Of a stretch of 64,000 nt of DNA, positions 29,397-39,017 are shown one piece after another. Within the stretch, counting starts at the first letter, position 1; every line of letters starts with the position of its first letter. The position numbers and the translations under genes are program-made. The DNA is from Candidatus Nitrosocosmicus oleophilus (GTDB lineage: Archaea > Thermoproteota > Nitrososphaeria > Nitrososphaerales > Nitrososphaeraceae): positions 2,940,587 through 3,004,586 of the forward strand of contig NZ_CP012850.1 in the NCBI RefSeq assembly GCF_000802205.1, read 5' to 3'. The notes under the pieces were generated by a model. The model worked only from the letters and a program-made list of their open reading frames with translations. It was not told the origin of the DNA and ran no database searches.

Positions 29397-30203
29397 CTAT
29401 TTTCTAAATTTAGTTAATTCCTTTGCAACAGCATCAATAGTATAGGTCACAGTGAAAGGCTCCCCGCTTGTTTTGTGAAATATTAGTGCATTACCTACGA
29501 AATCGAGCGTCCCTGAACTCATTCCCGTTCCATTGATTTCAATAGGCACATCAACCAAGTTTCGGAGATGAGTTATTGCAATGCTCTTATTTCCAGGCAA
29601 TACTGCATGATAAGGTTCACCATGAGTGGAATCTGGGTTCTTCAATGGTGAGTAAGTATGAAGGACCTCGACTTCTATTGGTTTACTTGCTGTAAATGTT
29701 ACTGTGCCTGACCAAATCTTACCGTCATTCCTTAATGGAAGAGCAAAAACTACTTCGTGTGATGGCTGGCCTGGATGTCTTACCGGTGCTGGTACCGACA
29801 TTGAAGTATTTTGAATGGTTATTTCATGCAAAGATAGCTGGTTTGATGATGATGTCTCAGTCGGGGAATTTGTTGTACTATTTGAAATGGATTTTGAGGA
29901 ACTAGATGCTAAAAAGCTATTAATGTCATTAACAAAACTCGAAAAAGATCCAAATGATACGTTTCCGTTCTCTATCAATGAGGGCGGATATGTTAAATTA
30001 TTAATGCTACTGTTATTGCTGCTGATGCTGCTAGAGATGTTGTTGATGCTAGTGCTATTCTTGATATTATTAGGTGAATCCAGCTGAGCGTATGAAACTT
30101 GATATGAAAAAAATATCATCGTAGCGTTAAAAACAATTAATGCAATGCTTGTTTTGCTAAACAACAGATGCTGTCTCTTTTTAAATGTAATTTCTGTATT
30201 CAT
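29397..30203 (-). CDS. Exported protein with Ser/Asn-rich linker, unknown function
   Basis: A 268-residue protein. A signal segment at residues 15-38 ends near SYAQ, a plausible cleavage site. A low-complexity Ser/Asn region (about 45-125) follows, coded by repetitive AGC/AAC codons. The C-terminal domain (about 125-262) has beta strands such as ITIQNTSMSVPAPVRHPGQP and HEVVFALPLRNDG, and a TVTFTASKPIEVEVLHTYSP stretch. A surface-attached ligand-binding domain is likely; no family recognised. Confidence 0.6.
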   Translation of the reverse strand: MNTEITFKKRQHLLFSKTSIALIVFNATMIFFSYQVSYAQLDSPNNIKNSTSINNISSSISSNNSSINNLTYPPSLIENGNVSFGSFSSFVNDINSFLASSSSKSISNSTTNSPTETSSSNQLSLHEITIQNTSMSVPAPVRHPGQPSHEVVFALPLRNDGKIWSGTVTFTASKPIEVEVLHTYSPLKNPDSTHGEPYHAVLPGNKSIAITHLRNLVDVPIEINGTGMSSGTLDFVGNALIFHKTSGEPFTVTYTIDAVAKELTKFRK

Positions 30204-30442
30204 TGTCTACCTCATAAACGATGTTTAGGAAGTAAAAAATCTTTACTAATCTAAAAATGTCATCATTATGACTTATCCTTACGAACGTCATTTGCGATAT
30301 TCATTACTTTATGGTTCTGAAATACCAAAACTCAAAAATGTTGATGAAAACACAGATTCAAAAAAGTAAGAAATATGCAAACCCACTTCAACTTTGATAT
30401 TCTCAGAAGGATAGATCTCCAAAGATCAATAAGCAAGGATTT

Positions 30443-31405
30443 TCAACTTTTGACAGTATCCATAAATAATTCTATGGATTTTAGATCAAATGGATCCTGG
30501 AATGTGAGAAAGAACTGGGTGATACCCAGGTCCACATATTCTCGTATCCTTGCGCATACTTCAGCAGGATTTCCCACAAGACCTTTCTTTAATATTTGAT
30601 CGTAAACACCTGGTCCCCTCTCCATAGCAAATACCTTTTTTTTGTAATCGAGTTCTTGCTCGGTACTAGCAATAAGTACATCTAATTCAATCGATCTCTT
30701 TACCTTTCTATTTTGTTGGTCTTTATCTTCTTTCTTACTTTGGGATTCTAATAATTTTTCAAATCTTTCGTTTAAAGTAAAATATTCGTTTGGCGTCAGA
30801 TAGGAACATTCCCATACATCTGCATAGGTTGCAGCAATTTTCATCATTCTTTCTTGTTTGGCAGCTACTGTTATAGGAATTCTATTTTTAGGTTTAACAA
30901 ATGAAGCCCCATGTATTTTATAATATAGACCCTCAAAATTAGTAGCCACAGTGCGCCCAGATTGACCGTAGTCTATATCATAGTTTTCCAGGAATTTTGA
31001 TAGTAATTGAATGCCTTCGTTGAATAAATCCACACGCTGAGTTGCAGTTGGATAGTTTATTCCAAAAGGATACCACCACTGGAGAGAATATTGGAGGCTT
31101 GCACCAGCACCTGTTCTAAATTCAAGCCGTCCATTTGAAAGATCTTGAAAGGTAATTGATTGCTTTACAAGTAAAGCCAAGCTTCTATATTCCGGAAGTA
31201 TATAAGTTATAACTGGACCGAGTTTAATTTTATTAGTAATTGGGATTAATGCGGAGAGAACAGTCCAACAGTCAAGGTCAATTTCGGTTAACGATTCACC
31301 ATAATAAAAACCGTAATATCCAAGCTCTTCAGCTAACAAGCATGTTTGCTTAATTTTTTCATAATCCGTTCCCCAAATTTCAAGACAATAATGAATATCA
31401 TTCAA
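30443..31405 (-). CDS. Luciferase-like (LLM) flavin/F420-dependent oxidoreductase
   Basis: A 320-residue TIM-barrel oxidoreductase. Family marks are the AEELGYYGFYYGES strand, IKLGPVITYILPEYRSLALL, LSNGRLEFRTGAGA and the later VAAKQERMMKIAATYADVWE. Nitrososphaerota make F420, so F420 is a likely cofactor, though FMN cannot be excluded. The substrate is unknown. Monocistronic, with a TATA-rich leader at about 31500. Confidence 0.85.
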   Translation of the reverse strand: MNDIHYCLEIWGTDYEKIKQTCLLAEELGYYGFYYGESLTEIDLDCWTVLSALIPITNKIKLGPVITYILPEYRSLALLVKQSITFQDLSNGRLEFRTGAGASLQYSLQWWYPFGINYPTATQRVDLFNEGIQLLSKFLENYDIDYGQSGRTVATNFEGLYYKIHGASFVKPKNRIPITVAAKQERMMKIAATYADVWECSYLTPNEYFTLNERFEKLLESQSKKEDKDQQNRKVKRSIELDVLIASTEQELDYKKKVFAMERGPGVYDQILKKGLVGNPAEVCARIREYVDLGITQFFLTFQDPFDLKSIELFMDTVKS

Positions 31406-31735
31406 TAAAACAAAGTCCGATGCAATATATTAAAACATCACCTTAGATCCAAATTTGGGTAATCTCGAGATTTTGGATAAGGAAATATATCAGACAATGT
31501 TACTTATATATAGTAATAAATACCACTATTTCAGGTTGTACGTCTAGAACAAGACAAATTCATATAGGTGGGGGGATATGGTCGACTGGCTTGCTCTTTG
31601 TCGACTATAACATTGGTTGTTTATATACTACTTTCTTTTTAAGGACCACAAAAATAAACATCCAACTCTTTCTGCATCAATCAATCGAACAAAAAAAATA
31701 AAAATGGTTTAAAATTAATCTATTCTTGTCTTCTC
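31406..31735. other. Intergenic, no gene recognised
   Basis: A 330-base gap. It contains two GTCGAC palindromes 13 bases apart (about 31580-31605) and a short G run; neither is explained. The LLM-gene promoter probably lies around 31496-31512 (TTATATATAG). Confidence 0.4.
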
Positions 31736-33223
31736 TTATTCAACGTAGTGATGATGTATCAGCTGATCATAGAACCTTATAGACTTGATGTTTACGAATT
31801 CAAACATCCCATGCTTTGATAATTCCCTCCCAAATCCACTATTTTTGATTCCTCCAAATGGAACCCTTGGATCTGATACAACTACATTATTGACTGTGAC
31901 AATTCCAGCCTGCAATAATTTTGAATATTTCTCGGCTTTACCCAGATTTTGGGTCCAAATGCTTGCACCAAGACCAAATTGTGTATCATTTGCTATTTCC
32001 AATGCTTCTTGTTCATCTTCAACTACTATCACGGGGGCAATCGGACCAAATGTTTCTTCTCGAGCTACCTCCATTTTAGGAGTAACATTTTTTAAAATGG
32101 TTGGTTTGTAGAAATACCCTTTTTCATTGCCATCATTTTTCTTACCTAATCGCTGTCCACCCGTTACCAATTCTGCACCTTCTTTCAAAGATCTCTTTAC
32201 CATTTCGTCAATATTTTCTAGTGCAGAAGAGTTTACCAATGGTCCTATATCTGTTTCCTCTGAAAGTGGATCTCCAATTCTTAACTTTTCTGTCTTTTCA
32301 GCAAATTTTTCAATAAATTGAGAAGCTACGTTTTTGACGACAATAAAGCGTTTAGATGCTATACAACTTTGTCCACAGTTTATGAAACGTCCTTTTACAG
32401 CTCCACTTGATGCTTTATCAATATCTGCGTCCTCACAAACGATAAATGGGTCGCTACCTCCTAACTCTAATACTATTTTTTTCAATTGAGCTGTTGCATG
32501 CTTGGCAACCTTTGCACCCACAGGTACACTGCCAGTAAAAGTAACTGCACTAACATCATCAGAGTCGATTAAGTATTCTGCTTCGACCGATGAAGCAATA
32601 ACTGTCTTAAAAACATTGTCGGGTAAACCAATTTTTTCAAAAATCCTCTCGATTTCTAGACCACATTGCATAGTAACACTGGATGGTTTCAAGATAATGG
32701 TATTACCGGCTATCAGTGACGGTGCAGCAAACCTTAGGGCTTGCCAGTAGGGAAAATTCCAGGGCATCAGACTTGCGATTACTCCTAACGGTTCAAATGT
32801 GACGATAGATTTCCTTGCATCCGTATTGATAACCTCATCGTGCAAAAACACTCCACCGTTATCTGCAAAATATTCTACAGCCCAGATGCACTTGTCTATT
32901 TCGGATCTGGCTTCTTTAACTGTTTTTCCCATCTCTGAAGTAGCGATTCGAGCTAGTCTTTCCTTCTCCTTCTTAAATTCATTCGCAAAAGCATAAAGAA
33001 AACCCGATCTTTTTCGGTAATCCTTTTTCCATTCTTTGAAAGCTTTTTTAGATTTATTTGCTAAAGTTGTAATTTCTTCCTTTGAAATTAGTCTATATTC
33101 TTTAATTATTTCTTCAGTAGCAGGATTAACAGTGACTATAGTATTAGAGGGTTTTTCATTACTTTTTGTTATATTGTTTTTTTTTAAAGGAACATTATTA
33201 GAAATCAATTGATATCCAAGCAT
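31736..33223 (-). CDS. Aldehyde dehydrogenase, succinate-semialdehyde type
   Basis: A 495-residue NAD(P)-dependent aldehyde dehydrogenase. The oxyanion Asn is in PWNFPYW, the catalytic Glu in LELGGSDPF and the catalytic Cys in [22 protein letters not shown] marks the cofactor site and [10 protein letters not shown] is also typical. The first 25 residues (poly-Lys/Asn) are not part of the fold, so translation might begin later. Similarity of style to GabD-type enzymes suggests succinate semialdehyde as substrate, which would touch the 3-hydroxypropionate/4-hydroxybutyrate cycle; this is inference. Confidence 0.9.
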   Translation of the reverse strand: MLGYQLISNNVPLKKNNITKSNEKPSNTIVTVNPATEEIIKEYRLISKEEITTLANKSKKAFKEWKKDYRKRSGFLYAFANEFKKEKERLARIATSEMGKTVKEARSEIDKCIWAVEYFADNGGVFLHDEVINTDARKSIVTFEPLGVIASLMPWNFPYWQALRFAAPSLIAGNTIILKPSSVTMQCGLEIERIFEKIGLPDNVFKTVIASSVEAEYLIDSDDVSAVTFTGSVPVGAKVAKHATAQLKKIVLELGGSDPFIVCEDADIDKASSGAVKGRFINCGQSCIASKRFIVVKNVASQFIEKFAEKTEKLRIGDPLSEETDIGPLVNSSALENIDEMVKRSLKEGAELVTGGQRLGKKNDGNEKGYFYKPTILKNVTPKMEVAREETFGPIAPVIVVEDEQEALEIANDTQFGLGASIWTQNLGKAEKYSKLLQAGIVTVNNVVVSDPRVPFGGIKNSGFGRELSKHGMFEFVNIKSIRFYDQLIHHHYVE

Positions 33224-33482
33224 CTCCTATTCATGTACTGCAATTTATATCGTACTTTTAATGATTATTGGAATTAAACTTTGCTAATGTCTTGGGCTAT
33301 AAAATTTTGGTTTTCCGTAAAACTCATATTGATATTTTGGTAGGCGGAGGTCCATCAAATGGTGCCTAGTTGTCAAATCTGGAGCCCTTGCTGAAACGAA
33401 TTCTCACTCTCCTGATTACAAGATAAATATGTCGAAACAACTTGAAAATGACAAAATAGAATGCAATCGATGTGTTTTAGGG

Positions 33483-34121
33483 TCAAATTTTAACCTTTGG
33501 CAAATTCCATGCGTATTTTATGGCCAATAACCTGATGCCTGTGGCCGAAATAATTCCACTGATTGCTGCCACTACTGGATCGGTCGAGATTATCAATACA
33601 AAAAAAACAACTACTCCTACGAAACTAGCTGTTGCATATAGTTCTCTGACAAATACTAATGGTATTTCATTTACTAGGACGTCTCTTAGGATTCCTCCTC
33701 CTGTAGCTGTTATCAAACCTCCAACAGAAACTAGAAGAAAATTTGGACCAAAGATAGAATAAGCAATGCTTGCTCCAATTACCGTGAAAACTCCCAATCC
33801 TATTGCATCACATTTTAGAAAAATATTCCAGTGTTTTTTCAACCGAGGATATAGAAAAAAAATAGAAAAGCCCGTAACTATGGTTAGAATTAAGTACATC
33901 GGATCTGTCAATGCAGCGGGAGGATATTCTCTAAAAATGACATCTCGTATCAATCCACCTGCTAGTCCAGTAACACTAGAAAGAATAACTACTCCTACGA
34001 TGTCGGCTTTTTGTTCAATTGCTTTGAATGCTCCTGTAATTGCAAATGCTACTGTACCAAAATAATCAAGAAATAGTAATATTTGGGGATAATAGAAAAA
34101 GACAAATTGCAAGTCAATCAT
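33483..34121 (-). CDS. TRIC/UPF0126 cation-channel family membrane protein
   Basis: A 212-residue membrane protein with seven helices arranged as two inverted copies of a three-helix unit. Each copy carries the Gly-rich signature: GLAGGLIRDVIFREYPPAAL in the first and ATGGGILRDVLVNEIPLVF in the second. Prokaryotic TRIC homologues are trimeric potassium-permeable channels. No partner gene. The 3' end lies close to an unrelated upstream-facing intergenic stretch. Confidence 0.9.
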   Translation of the reverse strand: MIDLQFVFFYYPQILLFLDYFGTVAFAITGAFKAIEQKADIVGVVILSSVTGLAGGLIRDVIFREYPPAALTDPMYLILTIVTGFSIFFLYPRLKKHWNIFLKCDAIGLGVFTVIGASIAYSIFGPNFLLVSVGGLITATGGGILRDVLVNEIPLVFVRELYATASFVGVVVFFVLIISTDPVVAAISGIISATGIRLLAIKYAWNLPKVKI

Positions 34122-34457
34122 CCATAGCTAGTAACTTAAATGATATATTTGAGATTGCATTCATCAGTTAGGGTAATTTGGAGTCTAACAAACTGACGAT
34201 TCCTATTAATCGATTCTCAAAACAAGATTTAGGATCAGAGGCGTTAAATACACTGGTTGATTACTCCTTTGATTCAGCTCCTAGACATGTTCAAATGTAG
34301 AAAAGCATGTTATTGCAATATATCGTAAAAATATGATAAGTCACTTGGTTGGTTCTAATATGACCAAAGAAGATTCATGATGATCCCGGTGAAATTGAAT
34401 AAAATCATAAAAATATACTAATGTTAAAGTTCTAAAATTTGAAAAGATTTGGAAAAA
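34122..34457. other. Intergenic, no gene recognised
   Basis: A 336-base AT-rich gap between two minus-strand membrane-protein genes, without coding or structural signal apart from TATA-like runs. Confidence 0.4.
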
Positions 34458-34775
34458 TTAAAACGGATTTGGAAATGTTGGCAAAAAGATACCAACTATT
34501 GATACTACTATCCAGATAACAACAGCAATCAAAATAGCCTTGAGCCATCCCGTATTATAAAGCCACTTGAGTGATATTAACCAAATAATACCCCCTATAG
34601 CGGCTGCAATAAAGCCATATCCAAATACATAAGTAACAATACCAAACATAATTGAGCCTAAAAGAGCAGCAAAGAAGGCAGTTTTAAACCCCTCCTTTTC
34701 GCCCATCAGCTTTGTAACGACATAAATTAGAAAAGTGGATATCACTAAACCTATTAAGAAACCTAATATTCCCAA
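34458..34775 (-). CDS. Small integral membrane protein, unknown
   Basis: A 105-residue protein with three to four membrane helices (about 2-22, 29-50, 51-70, 78-98) separated by short charged turns (KLMGEKEGFK, KWLYNTGWLK). It has no soluble domain and no recognised family motif. The composition and the Gly-rich helix FGYGFIAAAIGGIIW are consistent with a real protein. Function unknown. Confidence 0.6.
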   Translation of the reverse strand: MGILGFLIGLVISTFLIYVVTKLMGEKEGFKTAFFAALLGSIMFGIVTYVFGYGFIAAAIGGIIWLISLKWLYNTGWLKAILIAVVIWIVVSIVGIFLPTFPNPF

Positions 34776-34885
34776 GTATTACTCGGTATTAGGAATTACG
34801 AATATTAAGTTTTATCTAGTTTTGAGAATATCTAGTTCACAGAATTTAACTTCCCTCAACCTATAGAATTAGGGTTAGTGCAGGT

Positions 34886-34910
34886 ATGGGTGAGTGCAGG
34901 CACTACCCAT
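34886..34910. other. Near-perfect hairpin between divergent genes
   Basis: ATGGGTGAGTGC and GCACTACCCAT form an 11-pair stem with one bulged G and a tight loop. It is preceded by a direct copy of AGTGCAGG. It lies 100 bases before wrbA and about 110 after the other gene's start, so it may be an operator or RNA structure rather than a terminator. Confidence 0.35.
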
Positions 34911-34980
34911 TACCCCTTTTATTAGCAATCGCTTATGTCGATGAAATGAAAAATTGTAACATTTCTTGTCGTATACGTGA

Positions 34981-34988
34981 TTTATATA
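34981..34988 (+). promoter_or_regulatory. TATA box of the wrbA-like gene
   Basis: TTTATATA is centred about 27 bases before the GTG start at 35011, a spacing that implies a leaderless mRNA. Confidence 0.55.
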
Positions 34989-35010
34989 TTTTAGTAAAAA
35001 CTAATTAATT

Positions 35011-35637
35011 GTGTCTGAAAAAATATCAAAAATTCTTATTCTTTTTTATTCAAGATACGGAAACACTGCTAAGATGGCCGAGGAAATTGCATATGGAGCA
35101 AAAGAAGTTCCAAATACAAGTGTAACACTTCGAAGAATTGCGGATGACGTTCCTGCTGAAGTAATTTCGGAAAACCCCGAGTGGTCAAAAACTGTTGAAG
35201 ACTTGACTAATAGGTATCCAACCAGTAAGATAGAAGATTTAGTAAAGGAAATGCCTAATTATGATGCAATTATCTTTGGATCACCTACAAGGTTTGGCAA
35301 TATGGCTGCACCCATGAAAGCCCTCTGGGATCGCACTAGCGAATTATGGATGAAGGGATCCCTTATTGACAAGTTAGGTGCGGTGTTCACCGGAGCGGCT
35401 TCCGTCCATGGCGGTCAAGAAACAACTGCTATTTCAATGATGTTTCCCATGCTTCACCATGGAATGATAATTTTAGGTGTCCCTTATGCCGTTCCCGAAT
35501 TAACTCAGAGTGGAAGTCCCTATGGTCCTAGTAGAATTGTCGGGCCCATGTCAAATAAGGAAATTACGGAGGCAGATACCAAGGTAGCACGAGCACTAGG
35601 AAAGAGAGTCTCAGAATTGGCACAGAAACTATCCTAG
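35011..35637 (+). CDS. wrbA: NAD(P)H:quinone oxidoreductase, WrbA family
   Basis: A 208-residue flavodoxin-like enzyme that reduces quinones by two electrons using FMN. The FMN phosphate loop is YSRYGNTAKMAEEIA (residues 13-27). FGSPTRFGNMAAPMKALWD and the FTGAASVHGGQETTAISMM stretch are WrbA hallmarks, and the YGPSRIVGP loop near the end completes the site. Starts with GTG and is leaderless by its TATA position. Confidence 0.95.
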   Translation: MSEKISKILILFYSRYGNTAKMAEEIAYGAKEVPNTSVTLRRIADDVPAEVISENPEWSKTVEDLTNRYPTSKIEDLVKEMPNYDAIIFGSPTRFGNMAAPMKALWDRTSELWMKGSLIDKLGAVFTGAASVHGGQETTAISMMFPMLHHGMIILGVPYAVPELTQSGSPYGPSRIVGPMSNKEITEADTKVARALGKRVSELAQKLS

Positions 35638-35709
35638 AATACCAAGGTTTGGAAAGCAGCACAGATCCCTGTGGGTTGCTACTTGAATACCATCCAGACA
35701 AATTTAACC

Positions 35710-35733
35710 ATTGATTGATTGATTGATTGATTG
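35710..35733. repeat. (ATTG)6 microsatellite
   Basis: Six exact copies of ATTG in the intergenic space after wrbA, followed by ATGATG-rich sequence. Simple slippage-prone repeat; not in a gene. Confidence 0.9.
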
Positions 35734-35857
35734 ATGCATATACCTTCTGAAATGATGATCGGCACGGAGAACAGGATGATAATTAATGATGATGATGGCA
35801 TGAAAGAAAATATCAAAATTCATAAAAAATTGGATTTCAACAGGGGTATTAAGAAAT

Positions 35858-36670
35858 TTACTTGAAATTGCTTGTTGCTACCCCATATTTCCATTTACTG
35901 GCATTCATCTTGTGTATGAAATCTAAAACAACTCTTGCAAGAATATCTATAATTTCCTGTCCCTTTTGAATTGATGCCTCCTTGGGAGCACCAGTCGCTC
36001 CGGTCGTAGTTAACTCACTAAATTTCCAGTAAAGCCGGATATCATCTCCAGGAAGGTTTGGAATAATCTTATCTGGCGCCGACTTTAGGTCAACTAAATC
36101 AGGTCTTACTGCCATCATAGCAGAAGTTTCTGCTTCTCCACCGTGACCTAACCCTTTCCACACATTGAAAATAGTGGTGTTTTTTTGTCCAACTAGTACC
36201 CACCATGATTCAAGACAAGCAATAACCATATCAGGATACTTGTCTTTTAAATTTCGCGAAGCTACTTCAATTGGTGCAATATTACCGTCATGACCATTTA
36301 TTACAAGTACTTTTTTGATTTCATTTTTTGCCAAACTATCTAACACATCTTCGATTACAGAAATCATAGTCGAAAATTTTAGGCTCATTGTCATTTGAAA
36401 ATCATTGTGATGTATACTAACTCCGTAAGGCAGGACAGGTAATATGAAACAGTTATTATCTGAAGAAGGATTGTTGTTGTCAATTTTTTCTAATATGATT
36501 TTGGCAAGATTCATTGGAAAGATAAAGTCAGAACCAAAAGGAAGATGGGTTCCGTGATTTTCACATGAACCAAGAATAATCAAAGCTATTGAATTTTTGT
36601 TGACGACGTTATTAACCTCGCTTGCATTCATTTCTTCTAATAGTAGTTTTTTATCCATTACATCAATCAC
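35858..36670 (-). CDS. Creatininase-family amidohydrolase
   Basis: A 270-residue metal-dependent hydrolase. Metal-ligand motifs are GSCENHGTHLPFGSDF (Glu, His, Asp), VINGHDGN and GHGGEAETSAM. The family includes creatinine amidohydrolase, mycofactocin MftE and the archaeal ArfB formamide hydrolase of flavin/F420 synthesis. The sequence alone does not separate these. ArfB would be plausible in an F420-making archaeon, but no riboflavin or F420 genes are adjacent. Confidence 0.85.
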   Translation of the reverse strand: MIDVMDKKLLLEEMNASEVNNVVNKNSIALIILGSCENHGTHLPFGSDFIFPMNLAKIILEKIDNNNPSSDNNCFILPVLPYGVSIHHNDFQMTMSLKFSTMISVIEDVLDSLAKNEIKKVLVINGHDGNIAPIEVASRNLKDKYPDMVIACLESWWVLVGQKNTTIFNVWKGLGHGGEAETSAMMAVRPDLVDLKSAPDKIIPNLPGDDIRLYWKFSELTTTGATGAPKEASIQKGQEIIDILARVVLDFIHKMNASKWKYGVATSNFK

Positions 36671-36850
36671 TTTCTAATTGAATTGGCTATACTTTAAATT
36701 TTGATTTTCAATTATCATTAACATATGTTTCAATAACAATATACAATTGTTGGATAATCTTGTAGGCTCATAAGACTTCTTCATATCTATGTAAATTTAA
36801 TCATTGTATGCAAAATTTAACAAACAAGACTTTGATTTTTTAATGGACAA

Positions 36851-38302
36851 TCAATAAGAACTAAAGTGGACATCTTTCTTAATTCCTGGATTCAATTTAA
36901 TATTTGATCCAACGAGTTCTTCCATCTTTTTTGCGACAAGCAAAACTATATAATCTCCATACTGGGGACCAATTATCTGTAGACCTACAGGAAGTATATT
37001 GGCTTTTTCAGTAACAAATCCCAGTGGGATTGTAATTGCAGGAAGCCCGATACTATTGAACAATATGGTATTCCTTAGTAATGTTTTTCTAACATTTAGG
37101 AGTAGATCATTAACTTTTACATCGACTTTTCGTAGCTCTGGCGCCGGGATGACAGTAGTGGGTAATAGAATAGCCTTAATTCCACTACTAAAGATGTTCA
37201 TAAATTCATGTTTGATTTTTTTTATTTGTTTTTTGGCTCGGATATACTCATCAATACTAGTATTAGTTCCTTCGATGAGCATTTTCAAAACATCGGTCCC
37301 AAATTGTCCTGTATTTGATTCAAGTCTACCAGCATGAATGATTGAAGCTTCATACAATCTAACCTTCTTCCAACTTGAGAAAAAGTTATTTGTATACTTC
37401 GTCTCAAAATTTTTTACCAATATTGGAGACTGTGAAACAATATTTATGAAATCAGTAAACATTTTTTGAATTCGAGAATCTATGATTTTGAGAAAATATC
37501 CGTTTGGAATTCCTATTACTATTTTTGAAGTCCTCAAAGGTTTGTCGGTAAAAATTGTGTTTTTTTTTAACTTTTTGCAGTTTTTATGATCACATAGACT
37601 TTTAAATATCAAATTCGCATCCCACACACTCCTTGTCAGCCACCCGATATGATCTAATGATGGTGACAGTGGGAAAACTCCCGATGCACTTATCAAGCCG
37701 AAAGTAGGCTTGACACCCACTAAACCACATAGAGAAGTTGGAACTCTTACAGACCCACCTGTATCTGTTCCTAAAGAAAATACTACCATACCAGAAGCAA
37801 CGGCAACAGAGGATCCACCACTAGAACCTCCAGAGATTCTCGATAAGTCCCAGGGATTTTTTGAGTCTCCGAAGACAGGATTTTTGCCTGTAATTCCTGA
37901 TGCAAATTCATTTAGATTGTTTGTCCCGATAAGAATTGCCCCTTTTTTATTCAAGATTTTTACAATTGAGGCGGTAGTATTGGAAACATAATTAGAATAA
38001 AATTTTGAGCCTGCAGTAAATTTGAGTCCCATTACATGAATCATGTCCTTAATAGAGTAAGGAATTCCATGCAAAGGATCCAAAATATCATTTTGTTTTA
38101 CTTGTTTATCGCATTTTTCAGCAAATTCGAAAATTTCTTCTTCTTTTCGAATAGTTATAAACGAATTTAATACATGATTGAATCTTTTTATTCGATCTAA
38201 GCACAATCCTGTCAATTCTGAAGGAAGTAACTCACCGGTCCTGATAGATCTTGATAGATATTCGATGGTAAATGGAGAAATTGGAGGTTTCAAACCGATC
38301 AT
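36851..38302 (-). CDS. Amidase-signature family amidase
   Basis: A 483-residue amidase. The Ser-cisSer-Lys triad is visible: Lys in PYSIKDMIHV, the cis-Ser in GGSSGGSSVAVASG and the nucleophile in GTDTGGSVRVPTSLCG. The style is near GatA, the glutaminase subunit of tRNA amidotransferase, but gatB and gatC are not next to it. A stand-alone amidase is therefore more likely. Substrate unknown. Cytoplasmic, monocistronic. Confidence 0.88.
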   Translation of the reverse strand: MIGLKPPISPFTIEYLSRSIRTGELLPSELTGLCLDRIKRFNHVLNSFITIRKEEEIFEFAEKCDKQVKQNDILDPLHGIPYSIKDMIHVMGLKFTAGSKFYSNYVSNTTASIVKILNKKGAILIGTNNLNEFASGITGKNPVFGDSKNPWDLSRISGGSSGGSSVAVASGMVVFSLGTDTGGSVRVPTSLCGLVGVKPTFGLISASGVFPLSPSLDHIGWLTRSVWDANLIFKSLCDHKNCKKLKKNTIFTDKPLRTSKIVIGIPNGYFLKIIDSRIQKMFTDFINIVSQSPILVKNFETKYTNNFFSSWKKVRLYEASIIHAGRLESNTGQFGTDVLKMLIEGTNTSIDEYIRAKKQIKKIKHEFMNIFSSGIKAILLPTTVIPAPELRKVDVKVNDLLLNVRKTLLRNTILFNSIGLPAITIPLGFVTEKANILPVGLQIIGPQYGDYIVLLVAKKMEELVGSNIKLNPGIKKDVHFSSY

Positions 38303-39008
38303 GATTTAATTCCTACAAACTACTGTTTAGGTAATAAATTATTTGATCCTACAAATTAGGAGGGGTTTACATTATAATACAAATTAAAACTATTTCCCCA
38401 TCTCAAGTAATCATTCTTGCTAAAATAGATAAAGTTATTCATAAAACACAAATAGTAGAATTACTCTTCTACAAGAGGTATCAACTGGAGTAATATACTT
38501 TACGCGATACTGAAATTTGTATAAAAATTCTGTAATAGCAGATGGGTCTTCTCTTACAATCATTTCGGGATTTGTTTTAATAATGATACTCTAAACATAG
38601 ATGAAGCAAGAATCGGTAGTAAAAAAAGTCGATTTAACTGGCCAATTCTAATGCTATGTTAGTAATTTGTGAATATATGTAATTATACGTCAATGTTATA
38701 AAAACCCAAGGTGATAACACTTTACCTAAATTACTCTTTTAGGAACAGCATTTAAAGCGTCTAATCTTTGATCTAAATAAATACAAACTAATCCATAAAT
38801 TCAATGACATTTTACTTTAATGATTTCATTCTTACCCTAAGTATTCAAAGAATGATTCCTTTTGAGAGAAAATAGAATTAGAGTCTATATTAAAACGGTA
38901 ACACTTTTAAATATTGTTATAGCATGACAGGACATGTAATGTGAAGGTAAATATCTAAGATAAAACAAAAAAAGCGTGGTAATTGACCGATTAAGGTATA
39001 ATTATCAA
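38303..39008. other. Intergenic before the insertion element
   Basis: About 700 AT-rich bases holding only the weak small frame at 38435-38563. The insertion element landed at its right end. Confidence 0.45.
38435..38563 (-). CDS. Possible small ORF, 42 residues
   Basis: An ATG-started frame in the gap upstream of the amidase reads MIVREDPSAITEFLYKFQYR, then VKYITPVDTSCRRVILLFVF. The frame stays open and protein-like for ten codons before the ATG. It could be a small protein or a fragment of a lost gene. No promoter or ribosome site stands out. Confidence 0.3.
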   Translation of the reverse strand: MIVREDPSAITEFLYKFQYRVKYITPVDTSCRRVILLFVFYE

Positions 39009-39017
39009 GTTTTAAAG
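39009..39017 (+). repeat. Left target-site duplication (GTTTTAAAG)
   Basis: This 9-base sequence is repeated exactly at 40015-40023, directly outside the two inverted ends of the element. Nine bases is the duplication size of the IS903 group within IS5. Confidence 0.85.

Noticed and set aside
31580-31605. Two GTCGAC sites 13 bases apart
   Set aside because: Each is a 6-base palindrome that will occur by chance; no RNA gene fold was found around them.
33429-33530. 33-codon frame with CxxC near the TRIC gene
   Set aside because: Overlaps the end of a well-supported gene on the other strand and lacks a second metal-ligand pair.
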